Below, one piece after another: positions 6,443 through 15,280 of a stretch of 64,000 nucleotides of DNA; the stretch's first letter is position 1; every line of letters begins with the position of its first letter. The notes below the pieces were generated by a model. That model searched no databases. It saw nothing but the letters and a program-made list of their open reading frames with translations, and had not been told where the DNA came from. The DNA comes from Nocardia goodfellowii (GTDB taxonomy: Bacteria; Actinomycetota; Actinomycetes; Mycobacteriales; Mycobacteriaceae): positions 1,550,001-1,614,000 of the forward strand of contig NZ_JAGGMR010000001.1 in assembly GCF_017875645.1 (NCBI RefSeq), in the 5' to 3' direction. The translations under genes and the position numbers were made by a program.

Positions 6443-8122
6443 ATGGATGTGTGGGGATCCCGCCGCTTTCGCGTCCGCGGCGCATTGGCACTCGCGGGGG
6501 TGGCGGCTGTATTACTGGGCACGGTCTCGTGCGCCGAGGAGCAGACCCCGAACGAACCCGAAGCCGTCGTCGACAAATTCACCGACCTGCTCGACGAGCG
6601 GGATTACGCCAAGGCCGCGCAACTCACGTCCTATCCCACCGCCGCTTCGGCAACGCTGAAGCAAATGTTCGACGGGCTGCAGCCCGGCAAAGCCGACTAC
6701 GAGAAATCCCAGTTCATCAACCTGGGTTCCAGCGAGGGCATTTTCAGCCTGGACGCCAAGTGGAATTTCGGGGAGAAGAAGGACTGGCGATATAGCCTCC
6801 AAGGCACTGTGCGCAAGCTCGCCATCGGCTGGCGGATCTCCTGGGAACCCAGCCTGGTCATGCCGCAACTGCAGAACAACCGCACCGTGAAACTGGTGCG
6901 CACCACGCCGACCCCGGCACCGAAAGTCGTCGATCTGGTCGGCGCGCCGCTCATGCACGAGCAGCCGATCAATGTCATCAAACTGGATCCGGCCAAGATG
7001 CCCGACCCGCCCGCCTCGGCGAAGGCCCTGGCCGAGGCCATCGAACCGGTCGCGCCGCTGATCACCGGCGATTCGCTGCTCCAACAACTCTCGTCCTCGC
7101 AGGGCAAGCCGGTCGTCGCGGTCAACCTGCGCGAACCCGACTTCGAAATTCTGGAACCCCGGATGGCGCCGATCCCCGGGGTGGTGATGGAGAAGCAGCA
7201 GCGCCTCATCTCCTCCGACCGCCGGGTCTGGTCGCCCATGCTGGACGCGCTGCGCAAGGTGCAGCAGGACAACCAGGAACAGCATTCCGGCTGGGGCGTG
7301 CACATTTTCGAGCCGGATGGAAAGTTCGTCACCCAGGTGGCGGGGGAGCAGGGGCCGCCCGGCCCGGATATCCACGCCACCATGGACCAGCGGTTGCAGC
7401 GCGCCGCCGAGGACGCGGTGGTCAGCGTGGGGACGCCCGCGTCCATCGTGGCGATCCAGCCGTCCAGCGGCGCGGTGGTCGCGGTCGCGCAGAACAGCCA
7501 GGCCAGCGCGCACGGGCCGGTCGCGTTCACCGGGCTCTACCCGGTCGGCGGCAATATCGAACTGTTCCGGGCCATCGCCGCGGTGAGCAAGAACAAGGCG
7601 CCGCAGGACATCACGGTGCCCGAGGCGGCCGAGGCGGCGAGCCGGCTGGGCATCGGCATCGACTATCAGGTGCCCGGATTGGACGAGGTGACCGGTCGCC
7701 TGGCCATCGCCGGACGCAGCGCCGAACAGGTGAAACAGGGCGGCGGCTCGGACGCCGTGCTGGCCAGCCCGTTCGGCATGGCGATCGCCGCCGCCGCGAT
7801 CGCGCGCGGTGAGGTGCCCGCACCGATGATCGAAGCCGGCAAGCCCAGCGTCACCGACGCCGAACTCGAACCACTGCACGGGCCCATCGCCGACCGGCTG
7901 CGCACCATGCTGCGCGACGGCGCCGGCGCGCCCGAAATGGCAAGCATGCGTGGGTTTCGCGACGTCAGCGGGTACGCGGCGCGCGCGGGCTCGGACGGCT
8001 GGCTCATCGCCACCATGGGCGACCTGGCCTTCGCCATCCATATCAACAGCGTCGACTCCGGCGATATGACCGCGAAGATGGCCGCCCGCATGCTCCAGTC
8101 GCTGGCCTCGCCCGAGACGTGA
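6443..8122 (+). CDS. Lipoprotein penicillin-binding protein homologue without catalytic motifs
   Basis: A 559-residue homologue of the class B PBP lipoprotein Rv2864c. It has a signal with lipobox-like TVSC (Cys 30), an NTF2-like MecA_N domain (about 35-145), a dimerisation region and a transpeptidase-like domain (about 310-559). The active site is destroyed. Where the family has YPPGSTFK this protein has YPVGGNIE (SxxK lost, residues 369-373). The segment holding SxN is deleted between AVSKNKAPQD and EAASRLGIGIDYQV. The KTG motif reads RAG (7982-7990). The fold framework around these sites is kept (LASPFGMAIAAAAIARG, GDLAFAIH), so a structural or regulatory role is likely. An in-frame GTG at 6434 is an alternative start. 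Confidence 0.82.
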   Translation: MDVWGSRRFRVRGALALAGVAAVLLGTVSCAEEQTPNEPEAVVDKFTDLLDERDYAKAAQLTSYPTAASATLKQMFDGLQPGKADYEKSQFINLGSSEGIFSLDAKWNFGEKKDWRYSLQGTVRKLAIGWRISWEPSLVMPQLQNNRTVKLVRTTPTPAPKVVDLVGAPLMHEQPINVIKLDPAKMPDPPASAKALAEAIEPVAPLITGDSLLQQLSSSQGKPVVAVNLREPDFEILEPRMAPIPGVVMEKQQRLISSDRRVWSPMLDALRKVQQDNQEQHSGWGVHIFEPDGKFVTQVAGEQGPPGPDIHATMDQRLQRAAEDAVVSVGTPASIVAIQPSSGAVVAVAQNSQASAHGPVAFTGLYPVGGNIELFRAIAAVSKNKAPQDITVPEAAEAASRLGIGIDYQVPGLDEVTGRLAIAGRSAEQVKQGGGSDAVLASPFGMAIAAAAIARGEVPAPMIEAGKPSVTDAELEPLHGPIADRLRTMLRDGAGAPEMASMRGFRDVSGYAARAGSDGWLIATMGDLAFAIHINSVDSGDMTAKMAARMLQSLASPET

Positions 8123-8123
8123 G

Positions 8124-8537
8124 TCAGTTCAACGCGCGGACCGCGGCGCGCCAGCCGAGCAGGAACAACGCCAGCACGGTGGCCGCGACGATGACGAAAC
8201 TGAGCGCCGTGCCCTGCCCGCTGACCGCGCGCAACAGCATGCCGCCACCGAGGGTGCCCAGCCAGACCAGGATTCCGGTGGGCCACAGCGCTGTTCCCTC
8301 GAACCGGGCCCCGTCGAGGATTCGGCCCGCCGCCGCGTAGGCGACCGCCCAGCCGAGCGCCAGTCCGATCGCGAAGGGCCACAGCGTTTTCAGCAAGCCG
8401 GTCAGGACCGCCTCGTCGTGGCTGCGCCGCCCGATGACACAGAACAGGATCACCAGCAGTAGATCAACCACCAGCGGCACCAGTTTCTTCACCCGGGTCA
8501 GGGTAGTGCGGCCCGAAAGCGCGCCGACCGGCGCCAC
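8124..8537 (-). CDS. DUF3054 family membrane protein
   Basis: A 137-residue protein with four predicted membrane helices (LVPLVVDLLLVILFCVIG, LWPFAIGLALGWAVAYAAAG, TALWPTGILVWLGTLGGGMLL and ALSFVIVAATVLALFLLGW). The arrangement and the FCVIGRRSHDE motif after helix 1 match DUF3054 proteins of Actinobacteria, whose function is unknown. The true start may be GTG 8492 (VKKLVPLVVD), since the first 15 residues are not hydrophobic and lack family character. It is convergent with the PBP-like gene with no room for a terminator. Confidence 0.75.
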   Translation of the reverse strand: MAPVGALSGRTTLTRVKKLVPLVVDLLLVILFCVIGRRSHDEAVLTGLLKTLWPFAIGLALGWAVAYAAAGRILDGARFEGTALWPTGILVWLGTLGGGMLLRAVSGQGTALSFVIVAATVLALFLLGWRAAVRALN

Positions 8538-8556
8538 CTTTCGTCAGCGGCCGCCA

Positions 8557-9648
8557 CTAGATCCGGCGTTGTTCGAATTCCTTCTCGAACTCGGCGTCCT
8601 CGGCCTGCGGGGTGCGGAACAGGAACGCGAAAACGATCCAGCCGACGATCGCCACCAGAATGAAGCTCACCAGGCGGTAGACGAAGGCGGCGGCGACCGC
8701 CTGCGCGGCGGGCAGGCCCGCGCCCACGGTGAGGCTGTAGATGAGGGTCGCGTCGACATAGACGATGCCGCCGGGCGCGAACGGGATGGAGCCCACCGCT
8801 TTTCCGGCGGTGAACGCGAGCAGCAGCCCGGCCCAGCGCGGGTCGGCGCCGACCGCGTAGCAGGCCGCCCCGAGACAGGCCACGTCGGCGAGCCGGTGCA
8901 TCAGCGCCCATACTCCGACCAGTGCGCCGTCGCGTTTGCGCAGGTCTACCGATTCGAGCTGACCCAATACTTCGCTGACCTTGTCCATGCCCTGATCGGC
9001 CGGGCGTTTGCGCAGCTGGTTCGCGAATCCCAGCAGTCGGCGCAGCGCCGCTTCCAGTCCACCGGGATGTTTCGCGACATAGTTGCCGAGCCAGATCAGC
9101 GCCACCACGCCGGCCAGCGACAGAATCAGTTTGAACGGGCCGATGGTATTGCCGACCAGCAGCGCGCCGCCCACGCCGAGCAGCGCCAAACCCGCGGTGG
9201 CGACGACACCGGAGATCACCAACTGCCAGGAGGCGACGATCGGGCTGGCGCCCCAGCGGCGCGTCTGCCGATAGGTGAAGGCAGTGGAAAAGACCTGTCC
9301 GGCGGGCAAAGTGACCGACATGGCGGTGGCGCCGTAGACGACGGCGACCGAGCGGCGTTGCGAGACCCGCACCCCGCCGGCATTCAGTAGTTGTTTCTGC
9401 AGCCCGCCGAATCCACTCATGGAAACTGCCTGCAAGGCGATACAGAGGGCGAACCAGCCCCAATGGATTTCGCTGAGACTCCGCCACGACTCGTGCAGTC
9501 GTGGCCATAGATAGATGCCTTCGGCGACCAGCACGGCGACCAGCGCGAGCCCCAGCACCCATTTGAGCCGGCGGAATCTGCCCGGTCTCAGGGGTGGAGC
9601 GGGCGGCCCCGGGGCGGGCTCGCCCACTAGTTCACCGTTGGCCGTCAC
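8557..9648 (-). CDS. YbhN/LPG-synthase-like (TIGR00374) membrane protein
   Basis: A 363-residue multispanning protein of the lysylphosphatidylglycerol synthase transmembrane (UPF0104) family. Recognisable features are the first helix KWVLGLALVAVLVAEGIYLW, the QKQLLNAGG and TYRQTRRWGASP stretches, and the C-terminal FAPGGIVYVDATLIYSLTVGAGLPAAQAVAAAFVYRLVSF. Such proteins are thought to act in lipid translocation. No soluble aminoacyl-transferase domain follows, so it is not a complete MprF or LysX. It ends 5 bp from the adenylate cyclase gene on the same strand, suggesting co-transcription. Confidence 0.85.
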   Translation of the reverse strand: MTANGELVGEPAPGPPAPPLRPGRFRRLKWVLGLALVAVLVAEGIYLWPRLHESWRSLSEIHWGWFALCIALQAVSMSGFGGLQKQLLNAGGVRVSQRRSVAVVYGATAMSVTLPAGQVFSTAFTYRQTRRWGASPIVASWQLVISGVVATAGLALLGVGGALLVGNTIGPFKLILSLAGVVALIWLGNYVAKHPGGLEAALRRLLGFANQLRKRPADQGMDKVSEVLGQLESVDLRKRDGALVGVWALMHRLADVACLGAACYAVGADPRWAGLLLAFTAGKAVGSIPFAPGGIVYVDATLIYSLTVGAGLPAAQAVAAAFVYRLVSFILVAIVGWIVFAFLFRTPQAEDAEFEKEFEQRRI

Positions 9649-9652
9649 GCGG

Positions 9653-11206
9653 TCAGCCTAACGAACCCGCCTTTTCGCTGTCTGCATCGACGTGCGACAG
9701 CTCGAGCTCCCGGGGCCAGGCGAGACGCGTTTTCCGGCGCCGGCCGCGGAGCTGCACTTCGTCGCCGGAAACCCAAAAGTCCTGCTCACTCTCGTCGGCG
9801 AAATACAACGCGCTACCGGAAGCGAGCACCCGGCCGGGTTGATCCTTGGCCAGTTCGGTCAGTCGTGAAGCCTCATTGACCGGGTCGCCGATCACCGTGT
9901 ATTCGAAACGATTGGCCGCGCCGATATTTCCGGCGACGGCGAGCCCGGCGGACACGCCGATGCCGATATCCAGGCCGGGGACTTCGCGGAGTGCCTCACG
10001 CAACTCGCGGGCGGCGGCCAGGGCGGCGGTCGGCGCGTCGGGGCGATCCAGCGGCGCGCCGAAAATGGCCAGCGCGGCGTCGCCGACGAACTTGTTGACG
10101 AACCCGTGGTGCCGGTCGATCACGTCGACGACGATCCGGAAGAACTCGTTGAGCAGGCTCACCACCTCGGTGGGCGGGCGCTCGGCGGCGGTCGCGGTCG
10201 AACCGACCATGTCGACGAACAGCACCGCCACGAAGCGGGTCTCGCCCCCGAGTTCGGTGCCGTAATCCAGCGCGCGCTGCGCCACTTCCTCGCCGACATG
10301 CTGGCCGAACAGCTCCTGCAGCTGACGGCGTTTGGCGGCCTCCTCCATCATCCGGTTGAAACCGACCTGCAGCAGGCCGATCTCGGAGCCGTCGAACACC
10401 TCCACCTGAACGTCGCGCGCACCCTCCTGCACCCGGTTGATGGCCTGGCTGAGCTGACGCACCGGGTCGGTGATGCTGGAACCGGTGAGCATGGACAACG
10501 CCAGCGCCTGCATGATCACCACGCCGGAGAGCAGCAGGATGGAGATGGCCAGCGATTGCGCCGAGAACTTCACCTCGGAGGTGATCTGGGTGACGCACAG
10601 CAGCACGATCGCGATCGTCGGCGCGAAAGTGCCCATGCCCCAGGTCATCGCCATCCGGGTGCCGACACCGGGGGTCAGGGTGTGATCGAAGGTGCCCTCG
10701 GTCAGCGCCTGCGCCGCGACCGGGCGCAGAATCCGTTCGCCGAGCATGTAGGTGAAGCCGAACACGATGGTGGCGGCCATGCACAGGGTGACGATCACCG
10801 CACCGGCCAGCTCGGGTGTTTTGGAGATGATCAGGGTGGCCAGCACCGCGCCGAGGATGAGCCACAGCGCCAGGTGCACGATCGATTGCCGCAGCGGCGC
10901 GTGCAGCGCGGCCATCTGTTCCTGGCGGCTCGGTGGTCCGCCGCGCACCTGCCAGCGCATCACCGGGCGCAGCATCAACGCGGACGCGAGCAGGCTGAGC
11001 AGCCCGCCGGTGATGAACACCAGGACGGGCACGAGCAGGCCGGTGCGCCTGGCGCCGGTCGGCTCGCCTTCGGGAACCGGCAGGCCGTACTCGATGAACG
11101 CCCACACCAGCACCGCGCCGAAGGCATTCGCCAGCAGCATCGAGGCCAGGTACAGCGGCCAGCGCGTTCGCATGGTCTGTTTGACCGCTTCCAAGGGCGC
11201 TGACAC
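9653..11206 (-). CDS. Membrane adenylate cyclase with HAMP domain (class III)
   Basis: A 517-residue protein: about six membrane helices in residues 1-245, a HAMP linker (SSITDPVRQLSQAINRVQEGARDVQVEVFDGSEIGLLQVGFNRM), then a class III cyclase domain from about 325. Metal-binding aspartates appear in VLFVDMVGS and KFVGDAALAIFG, the adenine-selecting Lys in VNKFVGD, and the transition-state Asn and Arg in VIGDPVNEASRL, so it should be active. It resembles the Rv1318c-Rv1320c/Rv3645 group. The GTG start diverges from the AI-2E transporter gene across 69 bp. Confidence 0.9.
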   Translation of the reverse strand: MSAPLEAVKQTMRTRWPLYLASMLLANAFGAVLVWAFIEYGLPVPEGEPTGARRTGLLVPVLVFITGGLLSLLASALMLRPVMRWQVRGGPPSRQEQMAALHAPLRQSIVHLALWLILGAVLATLIISKTPELAGAVIVTLCMAATIVFGFTYMLGERILRPVAAQALTEGTFDHTLTPGVGTRMAMTWGMGTFAPTIAIVLLCVTQITSEVKFSAQSLAISILLLSGVVIMQALALSMLTGSSITDPVRQLSQAINRVQEGARDVQVEVFDGSEIGLLQVGFNRMMEEAAKRRQLQELFGQHVGEEVAQRALDYGTELGGETRFVAVLFVDMVGSTATAAERPPTEVVSLLNEFFRIVVDVIDRHHGFVNKFVGDAALAIFGAPLDRPDAPTAALAAARELREALREVPGLDIGIGVSAGLAVAGNIGAANRFEYTVIGDPVNEASRLTELAKDQPGRVLASGSALYFADESEQDFWVSGDEVQLRGRRRKTRLAWPRELELSHVDADSEKAGSLG

Positions 11207-11275
11207 GCCACCAATCTATCGTTTCGATCATGTGGACACCCGCTCGAGTCAGCCGCTCCGATTAGGCTCGGTGCC

Positions 11276-12532
11276 GTGACGGACCAGAAGCAGACTCCGG
11301 CGCCGTCGTCGCGTGCGACCGCCGCGGACGCGGTGCATCCGCTGGTCCGGCAATCGGCGGAATGGGCGTGGCGGTTGCTGGTGATCACCGCGGCGCTCGG
11401 TGTGCTGGCGATGATCGTGCAGCGACTATCGACGGTGGTGATTCCGCTGGCCATCGCCTTGCTCGCGGCGGGTCTGCTGGCGCCGATGGTGGATTGGATG
11501 CATCGGCTGGGCGTGCCGCGCGGGGTGGGGGTCTTCGTCGCGCTGATCGGTTCGCTCGGTGTGGTCGCCGGAATCATGACCTTCGTGGTGGAGCAGTTCG
11601 TCGCGGGCATGCCCAAGCTGACCGCCGAATTCACCCAGAGCATTCACAAGGTGCAGGACTGGCTGATCAACGGGCCGCCGCATCTGAGCAACGAGCAGAT
11701 CCGCAATGCGGGCGACACCATCGTCAAGACGATCCAGTCGAATCAGGACAGTCTCACCAGCGGCGCGTTGACCACCGCCACCGTGATCGGGCACATCCTG
11801 ACCGGCACCTTCCTCACGCTGTTCATCCTGATCTTCTTCCTCTACGGCGGCGAACAGATCTGGGAGTTCGTCACCCGGATCGTGCCGCGGGTGCACCGGG
11901 AACGGGTGCGGGTGGCGGGTCAGCTCGGGTTCGGCACCCTGGTCGGGTTCGTGCGCGCCACCGTGGTGGTGGCCGCGGTCGACGCCATCGGTATCGGCGC
12001 GGGCTTGGCGATCCTCGGGGTGCCGCTGGCGCTGCCGCTGGCCTCGCTGGTGTTCATCAGCGCGTTCGTGCCGATCATCGGCGCGTTCCTGGCCGGGTTC
12101 GTCGCGGTGTTCATCGCCCTGATGACCAAGGGCCTGGTGACCGCGCTGATCGTGCTCGGCATCATCATCGCGGTGATGCAGCTGGAAGGGCATGTGCTGC
12201 AACCACTTCTGCTCGGCCGGGCGGTGAGCATCCATCCGCTCGCGGTGGTGCTGGCCATCACGGCGGGTGTGGTGCTCGGTGGTATCGCGGGCGGTCTGCT
12301 GGCGGTGCCGTTCGTGGCGGTGATGAACACCGCGATTCGATCGTTGCTGGCCGGAAGTCCGGAAGAGGCGTTCCAGGAGTTGAAACCCGAAGTGGGACGG
12401 TTGTATTCGGCCGCGCCCGACCGGCCCGACCCGGACCGGTTCGACGTGGCCGCCACACTCGCCGACGAGGAGCAGCGGGCGGACAGCCCACTGCGGACCG
12501 AGGGTACCGATGGCATGGAACGCGACAGCTGA
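11276..12532 (+). CDS. AI-2E family (UPF0118) transporter
   Basis: A 418-residue membrane protein with the typical seven to eight helices and the family signatures VVIPLAIALLAAGLLAPMVDWMHRLGVPRG near the N terminus and LQPLLLGRAVSIHPLAVVLAITAGVVLGGIAGGLLAVPF near the C terminus. Family members export autoinducers, ions or small molecules; substrates are mostly unknown. M. tuberculosis Rv0205, which lies next to mmpL3, belongs to this family, and here mmpL3 is 9 kb away. Start GTG 11276. The hydrophilic tail overlaps the histidine kinase gene by 23 bp, implying coupling. Confidence 0.88.
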   Translation: MTDQKQTPAPSSRATAADAVHPLVRQSAEWAWRLLVITAALGVLAMIVQRLSTVVIPLAIALLAAGLLAPMVDWMHRLGVPRGVGVFVALIGSLGVVAGIMTFVVEQFVAGMPKLTAEFTQSIHKVQDWLINGPPHLSNEQIRNAGDTIVKTIQSNQDSLTSGALTTATVIGHILTGTFLTLFILIFFLYGGEQIWEFVTRIVPRVHRERVRVAGQLGFGTLVGFVRATVVVAAVDAIGIGAGLAILGVPLALPLASLVFISAFVPIIGAFLAGFVAVFIALMTKGLVTALIVLGIIIAVMQLEGHVLQPLLLGRAVSIHPLAVVLAITAGVVLGGIAGGLLAVPFVAVMNTAIRSLLAGSPEEAFQELKPEVGRLYSAAPDRPDPDRFDVAATLADEEQRADSPLRTEGTDGMERDS

Positions 12533-13712
12533 CCAGACCGGGGGCGCGGCCGACGACGTGGGCGGGCTGAGTCCGAGCGAGGCGGCGACAGCGCCGCTGT
12601 GGCGGGCCGTGCAGGCCTTCCGGCTGGTGACGCTGCTCTATGCGGTCGGGCAGCAGGTCGCGTCCGTGCAGTACTACGACAACCAGCGGCTGAGCTGGGT
12701 GTTCATCGCGCTCATGGCGGTGTGGTCGGGTGCCTCGGCGTTCCTGCTGTCGCACTGGTGGGTGGCGACCGTGGCGCGGGTGCGGCTGTGGGTGGTGCTC
12801 GGCGATCACCTGGTGGTCATCCTGTTGATCGCCGCCACCCGGTTGGTCGCCGACTACGACTGGTACCACGGGCATCAGACCTTGCCGACCACGCTGTGGG
12901 CGGCGAACGCGGTGATCTCGGCGGCGCTGCTGCGCGGGCCGGTGCTCGGAATCGCCTCCGGCGTCCTGATTTCCCTGGTGATCATCACCGTGCGGGATCA
13001 GTGGGGCCAGGATGTGTGGACCGATGCGACGCTGCCGGTGCTGGTATCGGTGGGGCTGGCGCTCGGGCTGGCGGCCAACACCGCGCGACGGGCGCAGGAG
13101 CAGTTGCGGCAGGCGGTGCGGTTGACCGCGGCGGCCGAGGAACGCGAGCGGCTGGCCCGGGAAGTGCACGACGGCGTGTTGCAGGTGCTCAGCTACATCA
13201 AGCGGCGTGGCACCCAAATCGGCGGTCCGACTGAGGAATTGGCGCAGCGGGCCGGTGAGCAGGAGGTGGCGCTGCGGGTGCTGATCTCCGAGCAGGGGGC
13301 CAAGCGCGACGCGGGCGGCGCCGAGGTGGACTTGCGCTCGCTGTTGACGGTGCATGCCACGCCCACGGTGTTCGTGTCGACCCCGGGCGACCCGGTCATG
13401 GTGGGGCGGTGGGCGGCTCGCGAGATCGCCGCGGTGGTCGCCAACGCGCTGTCCAATGTCGAATTGCATGCCGGCCCAGGAGCGAAAGCCTATGTGCTGC
13501 TGGAAGACACCGGTGACGAGTTGATCATCAGCGTGCGTGATGACGGAGTGGGCATACCGCCCGGGCGGCTCGCCGAGGCGGAAGCCGAAGGGCGGATGGG
13601 GGTTTCGCGTTCCATGATCGGGCGGATCGCCACCCTCGACGGCACCGCGGAGCTGCTCACCGCCGACGACGGAACCGAATGGGAATTCCGGATCCCGCGC
13701 GCCGGGCTGTGA
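12510..13712 (+). CDS. MacS-type sensor histidine kinase
   Basis: A 400-residue kinase with an N-terminal membrane region of about five helices (residues 25-185, resembling DUF5931), a short coiled segment RAQEQLRQAVRLTAAAEERERLAREVHDG, the HisKA_3 phosphoacceptor His 220 in REVHDGVLQVLSYIKRRG, and an HATPase domain with N box AAVVANALSNVELHAG and G boxes VRDDGVGIPPG and MGVSRSMIGRI. It phosphorylates the NarL-type regulator encoded 88 bp downstream. The lack of an extracellular domain suggests it senses the membrane itself or the linked transporter. ATG 12510 lies inside the upstream gene. Confidence 0.88.
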   Translation: MAWNATADQTGGAADDVGGLSPSEAATAPLWRAVQAFRLVTLLYAVGQQVASVQYYDNQRLSWVFIALMAVWSGASAFLLSHWWVATVARVRLWVVLGDHLVVILLIAATRLVADYDWYHGHQTLPTTLWAANAVISAALLRGPVLGIASGVLISLVIITVRDQWGQDVWTDATLPVLVSVGLALGLAANTARRAQEQLRQAVRLTAAAEERERLAREVHDGVLQVLSYIKRRGTQIGGPTEELAQRAGEQEVALRVLISEQGAKRDAGGAEVDLRSLLTVHATPTVFVSTPGDPVMVGRWAAREIAAVVANALSNVELHAGPGAKAYVLLEDTGDELIISVRDDGVGIPPGRLAEAEAEGRMGVSRSMIGRIATLDGTAELLTADDGTEWEFRIPRAGL

Positions 13713-13800
13713 GTCCGGGTGCTTCCGTCGCAGGTCGCGGGTCTGGCACGATGAGGGAGGGTCTGGCCCGGTGACCCGCGGCGGGGAACAGGAGACGGCG

Positions 13801-14460
13801 ATGACCGACAGTGCGGCGATCTCGGTGATGGTGGTGGACGACCACCCCATGTGGCGGGACGGTGTCTCGCGCGATCTGACCGAGGCCGGATTCCAGGTGG
13901 CGGCCACCGCCGACGGTGTGGGCGCCGCGACCCGACGGGCCGCGGCGGTGCAGCCCGCGGTCGTGCTGATGGATATGCAGCTCACCGACGGAAACGGGGC
14001 GCAAGCCACCGCCGAGGTGCTGCGGGTGTCGCCGGACAGCCGGGTGCTGGTGCTGTCCGCGTCCGCGGAACGCGACGACGTGCTGGAGGCGATCAAGGCG
14101 GGGGCGTCGGGATATCTGGTGAAGAGCGCGTCGGCGACCGAGCTGATCGACGCGGTGCGCGCCACCGCCGCGGGGCAGCCGGTGTTCACGCCCGGACTGG
14201 CGGGGCTGGTGCTGGGCGAATATCGGCGGATGGCGACCGCGCCGGCCGAACCGGACGAGCCGCATCGGCCCGCGCTCACCGAGCGGGAGACCGAGGTGCT
14301 GCGGATGGTGGCGAAAGGCTTGTCCGCCAAGCAGATCGCGTCCCGGCTCGGGCTGAGTCATCGGACGGTGGAGAACCACGTCCAGGCCACGCTGCGGAAA
14401 CTGCAACTGGCCAATCGGGTGGAGCTGACCAGGTACGCGATCGAGCAAGGGCTGGAGTAG
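13801..14460 (+). CDS. NarL/LuxR-family response regulator
   Basis: A 219-residue regulator with a receiver domain (acidic pair Asp 13/Asp 14, phosphoacceptor Asp 58 in VVLMDMQL, conserved Lys in SGYLVKSAS) and a C-terminal LuxR-type HTH (LTERETEVLRMVAKGLSAKQIASRLGLSHRTVENHVQATLRKL). I chose ATG 13801 over GTG 13771 because AGGAGA lies just upstream and the protein then begins with the standard receiver strand ISVMVVDDH. It is the cognate partner of the kinase before it. Targets are unknown; the AI-2E transporter is an obvious candidate. Confidence 0.92.
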   Translation: MTDSAAISVMVVDDHPMWRDGVSRDLTEAGFQVAATADGVGAATRRAAAVQPAVVLMDMQLTDGNGAQATAEVLRVSPDSRVLVLSASAERDDVLEAIKAGASGYLVKSASATELIDAVRATAAGQPVFTPGLAGLVLGEYRRMATAPAEPDEPHRPALTERETEVLRMVAKGLSAKQIASRLGLSHRTVENHVQATLRKLQLANRVELTRYAIEQGLE

Positions 14461-14542
14461 CGGTTCGGTCATCCCTGAGCGCGGCGCGGGATCCGGGTTT
14501 TCCCGGATGTCCAGCGGCCCGGCTCTCGCTACTCTCGATGTC

Positions 14543-15217
14543 ATGGGTGGCCCGGAAACAGTCAATGGCGCGGGCGGCACGATCGGCGACCGCGACCTGC
14601 GCGTCTCCGACGCCGAACGCGAACACGTCGGTGAGTTGCTGCAACGCGCCGTCGGCCTCGGCATGCTCTCCCTCGGTGAGTTCACCGAACGCATGGACAC
14701 CGCCCTCGCCGCCAGAACCCGCGGCGAACTCAACGCCGTGCTCATCGATCTGCCCGGTGTCCGGCTGATCGGTCAGCCCGCTGCTCAGCCGACCCGTTTC
14801 GTGAACGCGGCACCCTCTTTGCGTAAACCCGGTCCGGTGCCCGCCCACCCGGGCGATGTCATTCGTAGTCGCATGTCCGGGGTCACCCGTAAAGGCCCCT
14901 GGCAGGTTTCACCCACCCTGCGCCTGAACAACTGGTTCTCCGGCACCACCCTCGACTTCACCGAGGCCATCATGTCCACCCAGGTCGTCGAACTCCAGGT
15001 CGACGACTACTTCAGCTCCCTCACCCTCATCGTGCCCGCCGAGGCCACCGTCGACCTCAACCAGCTCGACCTGCTCGGCTCCAGCATCAACAACAAGGTC
15101 CGCACCGGCCCGCCCATCGGGCCCCTGCACCTCGTCGTCCGCGGTCAACTCCGCTTCGGCTCGGTCACCGCCAAGCACCCTTTCATCGCCCACTGGCGCA
15201 AGCTCATGGGCCACTGA
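14543..15217 (+). CDS. DUF1707 domain protein
   Basis: A 224-residue protein with an N-terminal DUF1707 (SHOCT-like) domain, the family signature being LRVSDAEREHVGELLQRAVGLGMLSLGEFTERMDTALAARTRGELNAVLIDLP. A linker follows, then a beta-rich C-terminal domain (RMSGVTRKGPWQVSPTLRLNNWFSGTTLDFTEA, then VDDYFSSLTLIVPAEATVDLN) like the putative adhesin or cell-wall-active repeats often attached to DUF1707. No membrane helix is seen. ATG 14543 fits the domain start better than a start at 14507. Function unknown; placement after the two-component system may be incidental. Confidence 0.8.
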   Translation: MGGPETVNGAGGTIGDRDLRVSDAEREHVGELLQRAVGLGMLSLGEFTERMDTALAARTRGELNAVLIDLPGVRLIGQPAAQPTRFVNAAPSLRKPGPVPAHPGDVIRSRMSGVTRKGPWQVSPTLRLNNWFSGTTLDFTEAIMSTQVVELQVDDYFSSLTLIVPAEATVDLNQLDLLGSSINNKVRTGPPIGPLHLVVRGQLRFGSVTAKHPFIAHWRKLMGH

Positions 15218-15280
15218 GCCTGACCTCCGAGGTTATGGCGCCCATCGGGCGGAGGATGGACACTTACCGATAGGCGAGGG

